A stretch of DNA of 64,000 bases, from contig FWCC01000009.1 in the NCBI GenBank assembly GCA_900169235.1, forward strand, positions 1-64,000. Direction: 5' to 3'. The translations under genes were made by a program, and so were the position numbers. Positions 9,997-20,871 of this stretch are shown here, one piece after another (positions within the stretch are counted from its first letter, which is position 1; each line of letters opens with the position of its first letter). This DNA is from Zarea fungicola (Eukaryota > Ascomycota > Sordariomycetes > Hypocreales > Cordycipitaceae). The notes under the pieces were generated by a model. It saw only the letters and a list, made by a program, of their open reading frames with translations, did not search any database and had not been told where the DNA came from.

Positions 9997-12050
9997 ATGG
10001 CTACCGAGAACGACGCCGGCCTTCCCCGCATTGACTTTGACAGCGTGCTCTTCAAGCGACGCCGCTTCCGCGCCGCAAAGGCTTGCTACCCCTGTCGCCG
10101 GCGCAAGGTTAAATGTAACCTTAATCGTCCCTGTGAGACATGTATTGGCCGTGGGCACGCGGACCTGTGCGAGTATCGTTCAGGCGTTCCACCCGGCAGC
10201 GTGGGCAGCGCGGGCAGCGCCACAGGAAGCACCTCAGCCAGTAACCAGGACAGCACGCCGCCAGCGGCATCGAGTAGCTCCGATCACGGGAGCGACGCGG
10301 CGACGGTGGTTGTGGAAATGACCCAGGGCCTGTATCTAGATCCCATCCAGCCGTACAACTCCAAGGTCCACCTCGGCCGGGAGTCGCTGCCCAACATTCT
10401 CTCCACGGCCAAGTACTTTGCCGTAAACGGGGCCACGCCGCGACAGGATGCCCAGACCATCTTTGAACTGCTGTGTCTGCAGGATAGTAGCTCTACCTTT
10501 CCCTTTACGAATCTTTGGAGTCCGGATGATGGCCCAGAGGCAGTGTATACGGCCTTGCCGGACGATGAGACAATCATGGCGTACGTGAGAAAAAAAAAGC
10601 GACATGACTGAAACTGGATCCTGTGGCAAGCAGGCCCTTACTGCTTCATAGTCTCTAACATGCGCTTTTCCTAGATATTTCGAATTTGGCCTTTCCTCTA
10701 TTTGCCGAATCATGCCCACCATCATCGACATTGATGATTTCAAACAGCTCATGAATGAATTTTTCATCCAGAGAGCAAACTCACCGCCAGACTCTCTGGA
10801 GAACTTGCCGCCCAGATGCACACCAACCTGGTTCGCTGTCCTTTTTGGTATTTTGGCCTGCAGTGTCCAGCTTGCATCCTCGGAAGTCATGTCGGAAGCA
10901 AACAGGTCACGCGTATTTGGTAAATTAGTTCCGCTCCCTCTGCATTTGTTGATTTGGCCATTCCAAGCTAACCTGCCACGTTTTTACAGCATGCTGCGCG
11001 TTTCACTGCCTCACCATGAGCAACTTTGTCTCGTACCCCAGCGTAGAGACTGTTCAAGCACTCCTGATGCTGGTCAATTTTTTACGAAATCAAGCAGACG
11101 CAAATGCATCTTGGTCCATTTTAGGTGCGCGACGCCCATTTACTGTAGTATACTGCTACTAATACTACTCACAGGCTTGACAATTAGACTGGCTCAGTCC
11201 CTTGGGTTACACTGTCTACCACACCTTGACACAGTCGACGATCCTATCGAAAAGAGGCAGCTGCTAACAAAACAATCGCTATGGTAAGTAGGAATCATTA
11301 TCATGCTGTTATGCGACAAGGATACAATGTGCTAAACCTCTCAGGCGATCACTTCTGTGGCAAGACACTCTGGTTTCCATGTCCTTTGGTCGTCCGCCCT
11401 CCATCACCATTATCGATGACGTCAATTCCATCTTTGAAACTATGCCTCCGGTGCTGTCCCTCTCAGGCGCCTGCTACCGGCTCTTTAACATTGCCAACAA
11501 AATCAGTCAAGCCCTACTGCGGGCCAAGGCAACGACGGGACGCCTGTCTATTGAAACAATCCGCGACTTTAAGAAGCAAATCTACAAGATTGAGGGCCAT
11601 CTGGTGCCGCACATGCAGGACTACTCCAAATGCCAGCAGCTGGATGACTACGTGGAGCACAATGTGTACCGCGTCCTGTCCGACTCGGTCGTGCTCTGCC
11701 TGTGCCGGCCGGCCGTCCTGCTCTACGACGATGACTACAGCCTAGAGCTCGTGGACATTGTCCTCACGCGCTGTCGGTCCGTCCTGCGAGTCTATCTGGA
11801 GCTGCTGCGATTGGAGTGTCCGACGCGACGCTCGTGGATATATGTGCACGCCGCCCTGAGCTGTGCGCTGACACTCGGCATCGCCACCAACGGGCAGAAT
11901 CAGGGCGCCGACAGGGCGCTGCTGCGGCTCTTTTTCGACCAAATCTCGCAGGCGACCATTTGTGCCAATGTTCCTGCATATGAGAACGCGCTGCAGCAGC
12001 TCAAGGCTTACCTGGATGCATACGGGCAAAACAATCAGCTCACGTTGTAG
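9997..12050 (+). CDS. Zn(II)2Cys6 transcription factor
   Basis: Five exons (9997-10580, 10675-10919, 10990-11124, 11175-11283, 11345-12050) give 592 residues. The DNA-binding domain is at about residues 28-55, with the pattern C-x2-C-x6-C-x5-C-x2-C-x8-C and the basic run CRRRKVKC. A Ser/Gly/Ala-rich linker follows. The middle and C-terminal parts resemble the fungal-specific transcription factor (MHR) domain, including the segment RLAQSLGLHCLPHLDTVDDP and a WRSLLWQDTLVSMSFGRPPS stretch typical of it. It should act in the nucleus as a gene activator or repressor, usually binding CGG half-sites. It sits between a serine hydrolase and a convergent oxidoreductase, so it may be a pathway-specific regulator. 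That role is inference. The stop lies 75 bp from the oxidoreductase stop. Confidence 0.9.
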
Positions 12051-12125
12051 TATCTTGGAAACGGAAAAGAAAGTATTTTGTAAATTTATTAATTGGTTGA
12101 AACGATGGGGCAATTTGTTCCTAGA

Positions 12126-14201
12126 CTAATAAAACCCTTCTCTGTGTATCCTTGTGTTTGGCACGCCCGCTGAGCGGAGGCCATCGACAGCCGCGTCGCC
12201 GAACCCGCCCGGACCGCAAATGAAGACTTGCCTGTCCTCGGCCACCTTCGCCCAGTATTTAAGCGGAATACGTCCCTTGTGCAGGCGGACCTGTACGTTG
12301 TGCATGCGTTCCAAATTGGTGACGTCGAGGTTGTCTTGGTTCGTGAACAGGTCGATTGTCACGCGGACGCGCGTCGTCGTCGTCGAGCCGAGCGACATCT
12401 CGGTCAGCTTGATAAACGGCGCCGGATCCCGCGCTGACAGGGCGAGCACCACGTCCCCTTCAGCTTCCTTGCCTCGGGCCGCAAGGGCGCTCAGCATGGC
12501 GAGGAAAGGCGTGAGGCCAATGCCGCCAGCGACCCAGAGCATATTCACAGCGCCCTGGCCCAGCGCGAAATCGCCCGTCACGCCGACGACCTCGGACACG
12601 ACCTCGTCTCTTATCTCAATCGTTTCGCCGGGGGTATAGTTTGGGTATTCTCGGAGAACATTGAACAAGGCGCCTGTGACTGCGCCGCCGGGCATTTCGC
12701 GCATCGTCATTTCGAAATGGTCCGCGCCGCCAGCGTCGTCGTCGTCGTTGGTGGTGGGATTTGTATCCGTCTCGTGGGCGCTCGACACGGTCCATGTGCG
12801 CACCCTGTCGTCGTTGATGGACCCGGGCGCCGAATTGGCCATGTGGCTGTACTTTGGCGGCCCGATCCAGTCCATAAAGTCGAGAACCACGGCCTGACCG
12901 GGGCGGATGTTCAGACTATTCTTCGCCCTCTGCTGCTTCGCATGGACGACTTGAAACCTAAACGTGGCAATGTCGTCGGAGTAGCGGACAGCGCTCACCA
13001 GCTTCGCCTTTTGTCCGCCCGATGCGGCTGCTGCGAGCGCCTCGGGCTCGTCGACGAGGTACTTGATTTTGGGACTATAGGGGCTGACGGTCGGGAGTGT
13101 GCCTGGCCTCTGCCGGACGGGAAACGCATTCTTGACGTATGAGAAGCCAGTCGCCTCCACGGTCAAGATGCAGGCGTGCTTGGCCATGACTTGCATCGCG
13201 GGCTCTCCCACTAGGATCTTGGCCGTGCCGGTCAGGTACAAGACATCACCGGTTTTGAAGCACATAAAGGTCAGCGCAGCCAATTTGGTCGATTCGATGT
13301 TTCCGAGGCTCATGAGGAAGCGGTTGCCCGAGTAGTCGGGGACAACCACGGTGCGGCCATCGGAGGGCTTGACGCGGACGAAGCCGGGGAGTCCGCCGCG
13401 AGCGTTGGAGCCGGCGTGGGACGGGTACTCGACGGCGGTGGCGGCTTGTGATTTGTATAGCGATCCGACCCAGACGGTGTCGGAGGTTTTGATAAAGTCA
13501 ATGACTTGCTGGGGGAGTCGTTCTTGCGGCTGCATTTGTATTGATCTATACGCGATGGTGGGTTTGGTTGCTGGGTATGGCGTGAATTCGCGCACATTGA
13601 TGTATTTGGGACAGTTTCTATAAATTTAATAAAAAAGATCGGGTTTTAGCAAATATATATATTCAAAAGATCGAGAAAAAGAAATGATTTTGTGTGAAGG
13701 ACCGGGGGTTAGTACGTACCCAAGTGCTTCGTTGATGAACAATGTCAACTCAAAGTCCATTTCGGTGATTTGCCTCACCGATCTGATATAGCCCGCAAAT
13801 TTGTTCCGCCGCCTCGTCGAAAACTCAATCCCCACGCCCGCAATCAGAAACCGCTCCGCATGCGCCGCCCGTCTCGTCTCTGGATCGAGCCACGCACGCA
13901 GGGTATCGAGCAACGGGTCACCTTCCCACAGCCGCGTCTGGACGAACAGCGTGTTGCTGTCTGGGCTCGTGATGAAGCCAATCTCACCGCTTGAGCCGGC
14001 CAGAAGCGAGGCCCACGGCCGTCCGTCGCCGTCGCTCGTGGTGAGGGGCACAAAGTGCAGATTCGAGGTGTGAAAGATGCGATGCTGCTCACGCATGGAG
14101 CTCTCTGTCACGCGCCAGGCTTGGGCGACGGCCGCCCTGTAGCCAAGCTTTTGCTGGACGATGATTTCGCCATCGTGCCAGCCGTGGAGGGCAGCAGTCA
14201 T
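12126..14201 (-). CDS. PNPOx-like / ferredoxin-reductase fusion oxidoreductase
   Basis: Two exons (14201-13720 and 13617-12126) encode 657 residues; the 102-nt intron has a GTACGT donor and joins EALG to NCPKYINVREF in frame. The N-terminal ~300 residues resemble the FMN-binding split-barrel (pyridoxamine-5'-phosphate-oxidase-like) fold, for example RPWASLLAGSSGEIGF. The C-terminal ~300 residues form a ferredoxin-NADP+ reductase module: an FAD-binding RTWTVSSAHE motif, a nucleotide-binding GGIGLTPFLAML loop and an FICGPGGF motif. No 2Fe-2S cysteine cluster is visible. The protein probably moves electrons from NAD(P)H through FAD to FMN, but the acceptor is unknown. It has no signal peptide. 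It converges on the Zn2Cys6 gene with 75 bp between stops, which suggests linked history. Confidence 0.88.
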
Positions 14202-14712
14202 TTTAAAGCGCTGTGAATTGGATCGAATTGTGTGTCTTTTTTTAGGGTGGTAGAGAAACCTGATGGTGCTATTGTACTCTGGGAGGGTGCTGTGCTGAGG
14301 CAGTTGCGTCTCTTATTGCGACAGCATGTGTAAGCAACAGAAGCGGCAGTTATATAAAGGAGAGGATTTCATTCTCATGCAATTATGAATCAATACGTCA
14401 GATGCTGAATCACATTTCCGTCGTCAGTGTCATTTCCGAAGCTTCCCCCACCTGAAACATAACATAATCGGCTGAATAATTTAGGCTTTTTAATGAGCTG
14501 GCGTCTTCGCATCCAGTTCGGAGCTAAATGTGGGCTGACGGCGACGAAGCTTGATCAATTGATTATACTAGATCTAGTTAGATTGATCTGTCGGTGACCT
14601 TTGCCGAGTACTTGCTTTTTCTGACTTTGTGTTACTAGAGTGTATTTAAATTAAATTTAACAAGTTTAATAAGTTTAATAAGTTTAATATGTTTGACATT
14701 TTGTTTGTATAG
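14202..14712. other. intergenic, promoter side of the fusion oxidoreductase
   Basis: This contains the presumed promoter of the minus-strand oxidoreductase. Its distal part (14,630-14,700) becomes AT-rich and carries three copies of the 9-bp unit AAGTTTAAT. No coding sequence is supported. Confidence 0.5.
14662..14688. repeat. AAGTTTAAT x3 tandem repeat
   Basis: Three perfect adjacent copies of a 9-bp AT-rich unit lie at the edge of the region holding the HET relic and the MITE. Confidence 0.8.
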
Positions 14713-14985
14713 CTATGTCAAGTTAATTGTCTCCATCCTCAGCTTCCCCTGGCTACTCTCAGTGATTGCCTTGCCTGTCCTGTAGCTCTGCACGAAGCAC
14801 TCGCCGACAAGGCTATACTGCGTAGCTTCCCCGGCCGTATTTAACTTCGCGTGGCTTATTTTCCTAATTAAAAACGGCACATTGGCACCCTGAAACACGA
14901 CAATTTCATCACCAGTTCGCGATGTATGCGGACAGAGGCCAACTAGCTTTTCATCTGTGAACCCTGGCCCCGAGAACAGACAAGC
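14713..14985 (-). pseudogene. C-terminal relic of a HET (heterokaryon incompatibility) protein
   Basis: On the minus strand one frame reads about 90 codons with the pattern of the end of HET-domain proteins. GLCPHTSRTGDEIVVF is followed by QGANVPFLIRKIS and then YSLVGECFVQSYRTGKAI. In intact HET proteins this stretch (T-x-x-GD-x-x-x-x-x-x-G-x-x-x-P-x-x-L-R, then Y-x-L-V-G-E-x-Y/F-V) closes a long C-terminal region after the N-terminal HET domain. Here a stop lies just upstream at about 14,988. A MITE insertion and AT-rich DNA then occupy where more coding would be, and no HET N-terminus is seen. I read it as a decayed gene end. It could alternatively be the last exon of a gene I cannot assemble. 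Confidence 0.5.
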
Positions 14986-15207
14986 TCAATGCAGAAGAAT
15001 GTGCCGTCTTCTTCTGTCGCAAATTCTTGATGCGCTACAACATGGCACTTGAGCTGCTTTTCCCTGTCTGGGTTTACGGTATGTGCTGTACTTGCTCCGG
15101 ACGTCCAGGTTTGCGATACGGCTGCTGGGTCGAATAGTTTGTCAAACCCCTCTTCCAGCTCCGCCGAGCTCTGTACGTTTGAGTTTTTCTGTCCATAATT
15201 CTGTATG

Positions 15208-15594
15208 CTCTCTATCAGGGTTGGACATCTTGCGAATCATGCGAATAAAGCCCACATTGAATTAAATTATGGTAATAGACTAGCTAGTGGTTTAAACCAA
15301 ATTAAATTAACTACTACCCTATGTAATTTAATTTAAATTAAATAAATTAATAAAGTTAAATAAATTAATAGAATTAATAGAATTAAAAAGATTAATAGTT
15401 AATTATAATTAACTAGTTAAGTTAGCTTTATATTATTTAATTTACTTAATTTACCTAGCTTATTTAATTAAAGGGTACTACGTTATATAGCCTAAATTAA
15501 ATTAAATGGTACCCTCTATTATTTAAATCGAATTAAATGGACCGCCTATTCGATTCGATCGCCCATTCGCACGATGTCTAACCCTGCTCTCTAT
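15208..15594. mobile_element. hAT-like MITE with 8-bp target-site duplication
   Basis: The element spans 15216-15586 (371 bp). Its left end begins CAGGGTTGGACATCTTGC, and its right end, read on the other strand, begins CAGGGTTAGACATCGTGC. The terminal inverted repeats agree at about 20 of 22 positions. It is flanked on both sides by the identical octamer CTCTCTAT (15208-15215 and 15587-15594). An 8-bp duplication and CAGGG termini are diagnostic of the hAT superfamily. The interior is almost pure A/T (TTAAATTAAAT-like strings) with no coding capacity, so it is non-autonomous and would need a transposase from elsewhere. The duplication is perfect, so the insertion is probably recent relative to the decayed HET sequence beside it. 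Confidence 0.88.
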
Positions 15595-16300
15595 AGTCCC
15601 GATCCGTACACCTTTATGGCAGATGATGTGTGGGCTCGCGGATTGTATTGTTTCTATACTCCTGGAGCGTGCTGCACAGCCAATGTTACACACTCGTTAC
15701 CATGGCTTTGACATCCAGTAACTGGTACCTACGCTCTACAAAGTTCAACGGTGGTATGTTGGTTGGTGCATCACGAGCCATTTGGTAAAAACCTTCTATT
15801 AGAAGCACGAAACTAAAACTAAAAATGGGAACAGTTCCAAGCAAGATGTTACTAATATTGATCGCACGCGATATATAACTAACTAGTATCATAGCAGCCA
15901 ACTGATTTGTTCAAGGACCTCCCCTGTTAGCACCATTTTTGCGCAGATGACTGCATGATAGTAAGGACATGCCTTACATCGGCATTGCATTACCAGCTGG
16001 TTACAAATAAATTGAACGGCAAACTGCGACCAGTGCTCTCCCCTACTCACCTCAAGGCCACCTGTTGGTTCAAATCCACCACGGAGTACTATTACGGACA
16101 GTTTCATTGTTTAGTGACAGTAGCAGTTTTAATTGGTCCATTCGTGTCCAAATGCTAAACAGTTTGCATCGCTGGTTGTAGTCCATGTCAGTCTTCTTAC
16201 TGTGTCATACTCTGCTTCTGTTGGACGGTCTCAAGGTAATATTCGCCCAGTCTGAGTCTAGGAACGGGAAATGCCGATTCCAAGTCTGCTAGTTGCAGAT
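15595..16300. other. intergenic between MITE and acyl-CoA synthetase 3' end
   Basis: No supported gene. A minus-strand frame at 15686-15901 contains hydrophobic residues but no family pattern. A GGTTCAAATCC B-box-like string near 16070 lacks a matching A box and a T-stem, so it is not a tRNA. Confidence 0.5.
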
Positions 16301-18081
16301 TCAACCAGCATCACCTCCAACTTGGCATTCGATCATCATCTGCTCGGCAATCTTTCGGCGTAGAATTTTGCCAGTCCCCGTTTTTGGGATTTCTTCCACG
16401 ATCCAAATCTATTTTCAGATACACAACAGCGTCAAGTCAGTCCTCGGAGGCCATCATCGGGACAAGAGAATGCCAACATGGAGGACCTACCTTCTTTGGA
16501 ACTTTGAACCGAGCGACTTCACCTGACATCCAAGTCTTTATGGATTGCTCCGAGATACCGTTCATCACCTTGGGGACAATGGCAGCCCCAATGTCTTCAC
16601 CATAGTGTTCAGGGTCTGGGATGGCAAAGCAAACTGCTTCGGCAATATCTTCATGGTTCAGGAGAATGTTGTCCAGCTCAGCCGGGCTGATCTTCTCGCC
16701 GCCTCTATTGATGAGCTCCTTTATTCGGCCCGTGATGAAGATGTAGCCATCTTCAGTTTTCTTTCCCAGGTCTCCTGTACGGAAGAAACTGTCCCTGGTG
16801 AATGTGGAGTGGTTGGCGGTAGGGTTGTTCAAGTACCCGCCCGTGACATTCCTACCGCGGACGCAAATTTCACCGTCCTGGTTGGCGGGGAGTTCTTTGC
16901 CTTCGCTGTCGAGGATTTTGATTTCAGTGCCCTGGTTGATTCCGACGCTTCTGGGGATTCGTTTACCAGGTGGCAGCGGGTTGCTGGTCATCTGGTGTGC
17001 CGCCTCGGTCATTGCGTATGCCTCCAAGACTGGAGCGCAAAACTTTGATTCCAGCTCATGGAAGGTTTTAGTGGACAATGGTGCGGAGCAGGAGCGGATG
17101 AAGCGTATCTTTGGCAGAGGGTTTGGCACGAGAGTTGCAAGTAAAATTTGATGGATGGTAGGTACTGCGGTATACCAGTTTGCGCGGTGGGCGACAAAAT
17201 CTTTCCAGAACTCAGATGCCGAGAATTTCGAAACAATAATTACCGACCCAGTTGCAGAGAGTGGTGCGAGCAATCCAGCTATTAAGCCGTGCACATGGTA
17301 CAAGGGCAGAATGAGAAGGCCACGGTCCCTGGCCGAAAACTGATACGTCTCTCGAAGATTGCCTGTAGTTGTCTTTAGAGAGCAGCCTACAAATGCAGGA
17401 AATAATTATTCATTTCACTACTCACCCATGTTCTGGGTAATATTCCCGTGGGTGAGCGGAACCTAATTTTGGTTGGTATTAGTATAAGCATTCACCAGGC
17501 TTCGACGTTCATGGATGCATGTAAAGGGGCGGCACTAGGGATCTTACAGCTTTGGGTCGGCCGGTAGAACCACTAGTATGGAGGATTATTGCAACATCGT
17601 CTGGTTTTGCCATCTCAAGGCTGCACGCCTTGTTGGTGTTGGATTTTCCCGTCTCTATTAGGTCCAACACAATGTCCCTTCCGTTCCAGTAACATTCGGC
17701 GATGGCAGTGTTTTTGGTCCGCGCAGCTCTCACAGACGGGTCATTTAGCTCGACGGCGCCACGGGGCACAAGAATCAATACCGAGTTTAGGTCCTCAAGG
17801 GAGAATTCATATTCATGCTGCTTATATGCTGGGTTTAGAGGGGCCGCAATGGCACCCTGCTGAGCAGTGGCCAAGAAAGCAACAACGAACTCGTACGAGT
17901 TCGGGATAGCAATTGCCACAAGATCCTTCCGAAAAATCCCTATTCTTGCTAAACTTGCCTGGAATTTTGAAACTTGGACGTGTAATTCCGCAAATGTTAC
18001 TTTGCATGCCACAGGTCTGGTTGCGACGATGAGTGCGGTAGCTGTGCTAGAGGTGGACAGCGAGCTTGCTAATGTTGCCAT
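16301..18081 (-). CDS. AMP-dependent acyl-CoA synthetase (Pcs60/oxalyl-CoA-synthetase-like)
   Basis: Four exons (18081-17548, 17462-17426, 17386-16491, 16408-16301) yield 524 residues. The 37-nt second exon is required to keep frame. ANL-family motifs appear in order: the P-loop TSGSTGRPKA at about residues 169-178, PLYHVHGL, YAMTEAAHQM, RTGDLG, GRIKELINRGGEKISP at the hinge and the C-terminal catalytic KTGTGKILRR. Order and spacing resemble yeast Pcs60. The enzyme would activate a carboxylic acid to an acyl-adenylate and then a CoA thioester. A peroxisomal SKL-type C-terminus is not seen (it ends GGDAG), so location is probably cytosolic or uncertain. It diverges from the ketopantoate-reductase-like gene, with a 744-bp shared upstream region containing a CGG-N11-CCG site. 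Confidence 0.87.
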
Positions 18082-18332
18082 GATGATGCTTTTGGAAGAT
18101 AGTAGAGATTACTGAGAGCGTATGGAAAGTCACGGCGTCACGGTGTCACAGAACTCGTTACATAGCCATTCTGATATACTTCTACACGGTATGCCCAACG
18201 CGACGCTTAGAGCACGGATCAGCGTTTGTACATCCATCCACGCCGGATATTTCTCGGAACTAGATTCCGAATATTTCGTTAAGAACAGTTAAAGTATTGT
18301 ATCCCGCCATGTTTTCGCGCTTCGGGATGCAT

Positions 18333-18349
18333 CGGCGTTGGCTTGGCCG
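18333..18349. promoter_or_regulatory. CGG-N11-CCG palindrome in divergent promoter
   Basis: CGG at 18333-18335 and CCG at 18347-18349 are separated by exactly 11 bases. The symmetry extends to 7-bp arms (CATCGGC at 18330-18336 and GCCGATG at 18346-18352). CGG triplets in inverted orientation with 11 bp between them are the Gal4-type arrangement bound by Zn2Cys6 dimers. It lies between the divergent acyl-CoA synthetase and reductase genes and could co-regulate them. The binding protein is unknown; the Zn2Cys6 factor at 10-12 kb is one candidate. Confidence 0.5.
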
Positions 18350-18825
18350 ATGGCTGGCGAATGGCAGAAAGATATCCAAGATATTTTCGGCGAGAATCGG
18401 AAAGTTTATTTATGGCTTGCGAATAGCAAGAAGCACATGCCAGACATTTCGGCAGATGCAACGAGTCTCACGGTGCCTATATATGGCATAGATCTGTTTC
18501 ACACTTGACTCGCTCATTGCTCGGGGCCAGCTCGGCATTCCTGTGGCGCACTTGGGTCTAGGCGTAGCTGGCATTGCTCGAACTGCACAAATGCTGTAAT
18601 TCATTACCGTACTGCTCGTCTTTAAGTAAAACAACTGTCCTCTGAGCCTATTGCACTTTTCTCCGGGGCTCTTAGCTCAATCAAGCAGCATTACGTCGAT
18701 ACTTCCGAGGACATCGTCGCGATAGTTGTCTATTGAACAATGGACCCGGAATCTACGTATGCGCTCCCTATCTATTCCTGATGCATGCGAAATATTCCAC
18801 AGGTATCGGAGGATTTCTAATATTC

Positions 18826-19934
18826 ATGCACAGGTCTGTACATATTCTTTTTATTGGTGCTGGTGCAGTCGGCTGCTTCTATGCATCACTCTGTCACCAC
18901 GTAAGCAATCTATTTCGTCACTACTTCATTGGTCGAATCTCACGTATAAGTATACGTAGCCATCTAAAAACATACATGTTTCGCTCGTCTGCCGCTCAAA
19001 TTATGAAGCCGTTGCCCGCTCGGGTGTACATCTGCAAACTCGAAGTTTCGGCAACTACCACTTCACGCCACATGCGGTTTATAGCTCGGTCCTGGCTGCA
19101 GCTACATCACCAAGCTCTCCCATCGATGGTTATGACTACGTCATAGTCACCACGAAGGCTCTGCCTGACCTTACAGACGACTCCAAGGATATAGAGACCG
19201 TTATTGGCCACTCGGTCGGAAGCAAGACTGCCATTGTCATTATACAAAATGGGATCGGCGTCGAGAAACCCTATCGTGAACGGTGTCCCCTGAGCCCTAT
19301 TATCAGTGGCGTGACTGTTGTTAGTGCTGAGAAACTTGCCGATGGAGTCATCCGTCAAAACCGCTGGACGAGGATTAGTCTAGGACCATACTCAGATGGG
19401 TATGGTGGCAAGACGGCAGATATGCGGGAGCTTGCACAGCGCGGACATGAGTCTGCCACAAGACTGGCAAGTATTCTTATGGACTACGGTAAGTTACGTG
19501 ATGCTGAGTTGCATGATGAGAGAGGTCTGCAGATAATCCGCTGGCACAAAATATGCATCAACGCGTCTATGAACCCAACTGCTGTGCTTTCGGGTGAGCT
19601 TGGGAATGCAGATATGGTTCAGGATCCCGAGCTCCATATTCACCTCAAATCCTGCATGGACGAAGTCCTTCGGGCTATGGCTGTCATTTTCGAGGGTGAG
19701 ACGCTTCCCAATCTCGCGAAGCCAGACGATATTCTCACCAGCACCTCAAGAAACAAGGGTGCAAAGTCAAGCATGCTCCTCGACTGGCAGCAAGGGAAAC
19801 CAATGGAGATTGAAGTTATTTTAGGCAATCCCATTCGCATTGCCAGGGCTCATGGTGTGGATATGCCCAGGTTGCAGACATTATATGCGTTACTCAAGTC
19901 AGCAATCAGCATGAGGGCCAAAGCGAGTGGATAA
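18826..19934 (+). CDS. 2-dehydropantoate 2-reductase-like (ApbA/PanE family)
   Basis: Two exons (18826-18900 and 18960-19934) encode 349 residues. The N-terminal Rossmann motif GAGAVGCFYASL starts at about residue 10, right after MHRSVHILFI, which fixes this start rather than the in-frame ATG at 18733. The 59-nt intron rejoins CHH to PSKNIHVSLVCR in frame. Further family landmarks are DYVIVTTKAL, IIQNGIG and the C-terminal ICINASMNPTAVLSG and PMEIEVILGNPIRIARAHGV segments. ApbA/PanE enzymes use NADPH to reduce ketopantoate to pantoate for CoA synthesis. Several fungal paralogues instead act on other 2-oxo acids in accessory pathways. Divergence from an acyl-CoA synthetase gene makes an accessory role plausible, but this is inference. 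Confidence 0.87.
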
Positions 19935-20321
19935 TGCTAGGTTTAGTCACGGCAGATCTTCCACGATGCACTGTACGTATGCTACCGCAAGATGCCTACA
20001 ACGGCTTATAACCAGCAACGCGAAATATAAATAAGGTTATAAGTAAATGAAATAATATTTAAACAAAAGAATAAGTAAACAAAGTATATGCGACTTATTA
20101 TGTAGCTAAATTTGCGTACGAATAGGTAGATTTCCTTCATTCGACTCTCTCTTTTGCATAAAGACAAGAATGGTACTCTTTTGGCTCTCTAAACCACTGC
20201 CCAGTGATCGCTGCTTTAGCCATTCGTAAACTCGATCCGCTTTTCAAATGCTAAGAGTTTGCACCTGATCTTGGGGTTGAGGAAAACTGCGGTTCATCCT
20301 AGAGAAAACCAGGTTATGCAG

Positions 20322-20733
20322 TTACTTTCTCGGAGCGCCAATGCCAGCGTCACAAGCACCACCGTTGTTGAGCGTATTGCAAAACCAGTGCCGATTCTTA
20401 TCCTCAAAATTGATAGTTCCAAAATCGTCCCAAAACCCACCAAGTTGGTTGGTATGCTGGAAAGGGAGCTCACTGCAAACCTTTACGCTGCCACCAATAG
20501 CTACACCATGCAACTTTCTAGCATCTCTCTCTGCTTCCTCGCGGGTATTTCCTTTGCCCACCTGGCAGAAGGATAAACCAAAGACGGACTCGCCTAGAGA
20601 CGATGATTGTTTTACATTGACTGTAGCCAGCCAAAGAGCTTGGCTACCGGTCACGTAAGCCGCAAAGAGCCAATGGTTAAACAGCTGTGGACGCGTTAGA
20701 AATGTCTAATTCCTTAGGTTACAAACATACCAT
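20322..20733 (-). CDS. small secreted-like protein, first exon is only ATG
   Basis: After the TATA box at 20872-20880 the first ATG on the minus strand (20733-20731) is followed at once by a GTATGT donor. A 46-nt intron with a TCTAACG branch point and a CACAG acceptor leads to exon 2 at 20684-20322. The spliced product is 121 residues. It starts MLFNHWLFAAYVTGSQALWL, a hydrophobic N-terminus that could be a signal peptide, and contains four cysteines (FCQVG, VCSEL, WFCN, ACDAG). A central charged helix includes NTREEAERDARKLHG. I do not recognise the family. Without the intron the frame has no ATG start, so the one-codon exon explains the gene best. cDNA would settle it. Confidence 0.55.
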
Positions 20734-20871
20734 CGTAGTCGTTCGCTGTAGAATAGTCAAAGACTTGAAGGGATGGAATAAAGGGAGTAGACGAGACGGG
20801 TTGTAAGAGCTAAAGCTGATGGAGTAGAATGGGTTGAGGATGAACCAGATGTAAATAAGCGTAATGAAGCA

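Noticed and set aside
12717..13142. Plus-strand frame opposite the fusion oxidoreductase
   Set aside because: It is the antisense shadow of the reductase module, with no independent motif.
16066..16082. GGTTCAAATCC, a tRNA B-box-like string
   Set aside because: No A box upstream, and the T stem has a mismatch.
18733..18825. In-frame upstream extension of the reductase start
   Set aside because: It would put 31 non-conserved residues before the Rossmann strand that normally begins within 10 residues.
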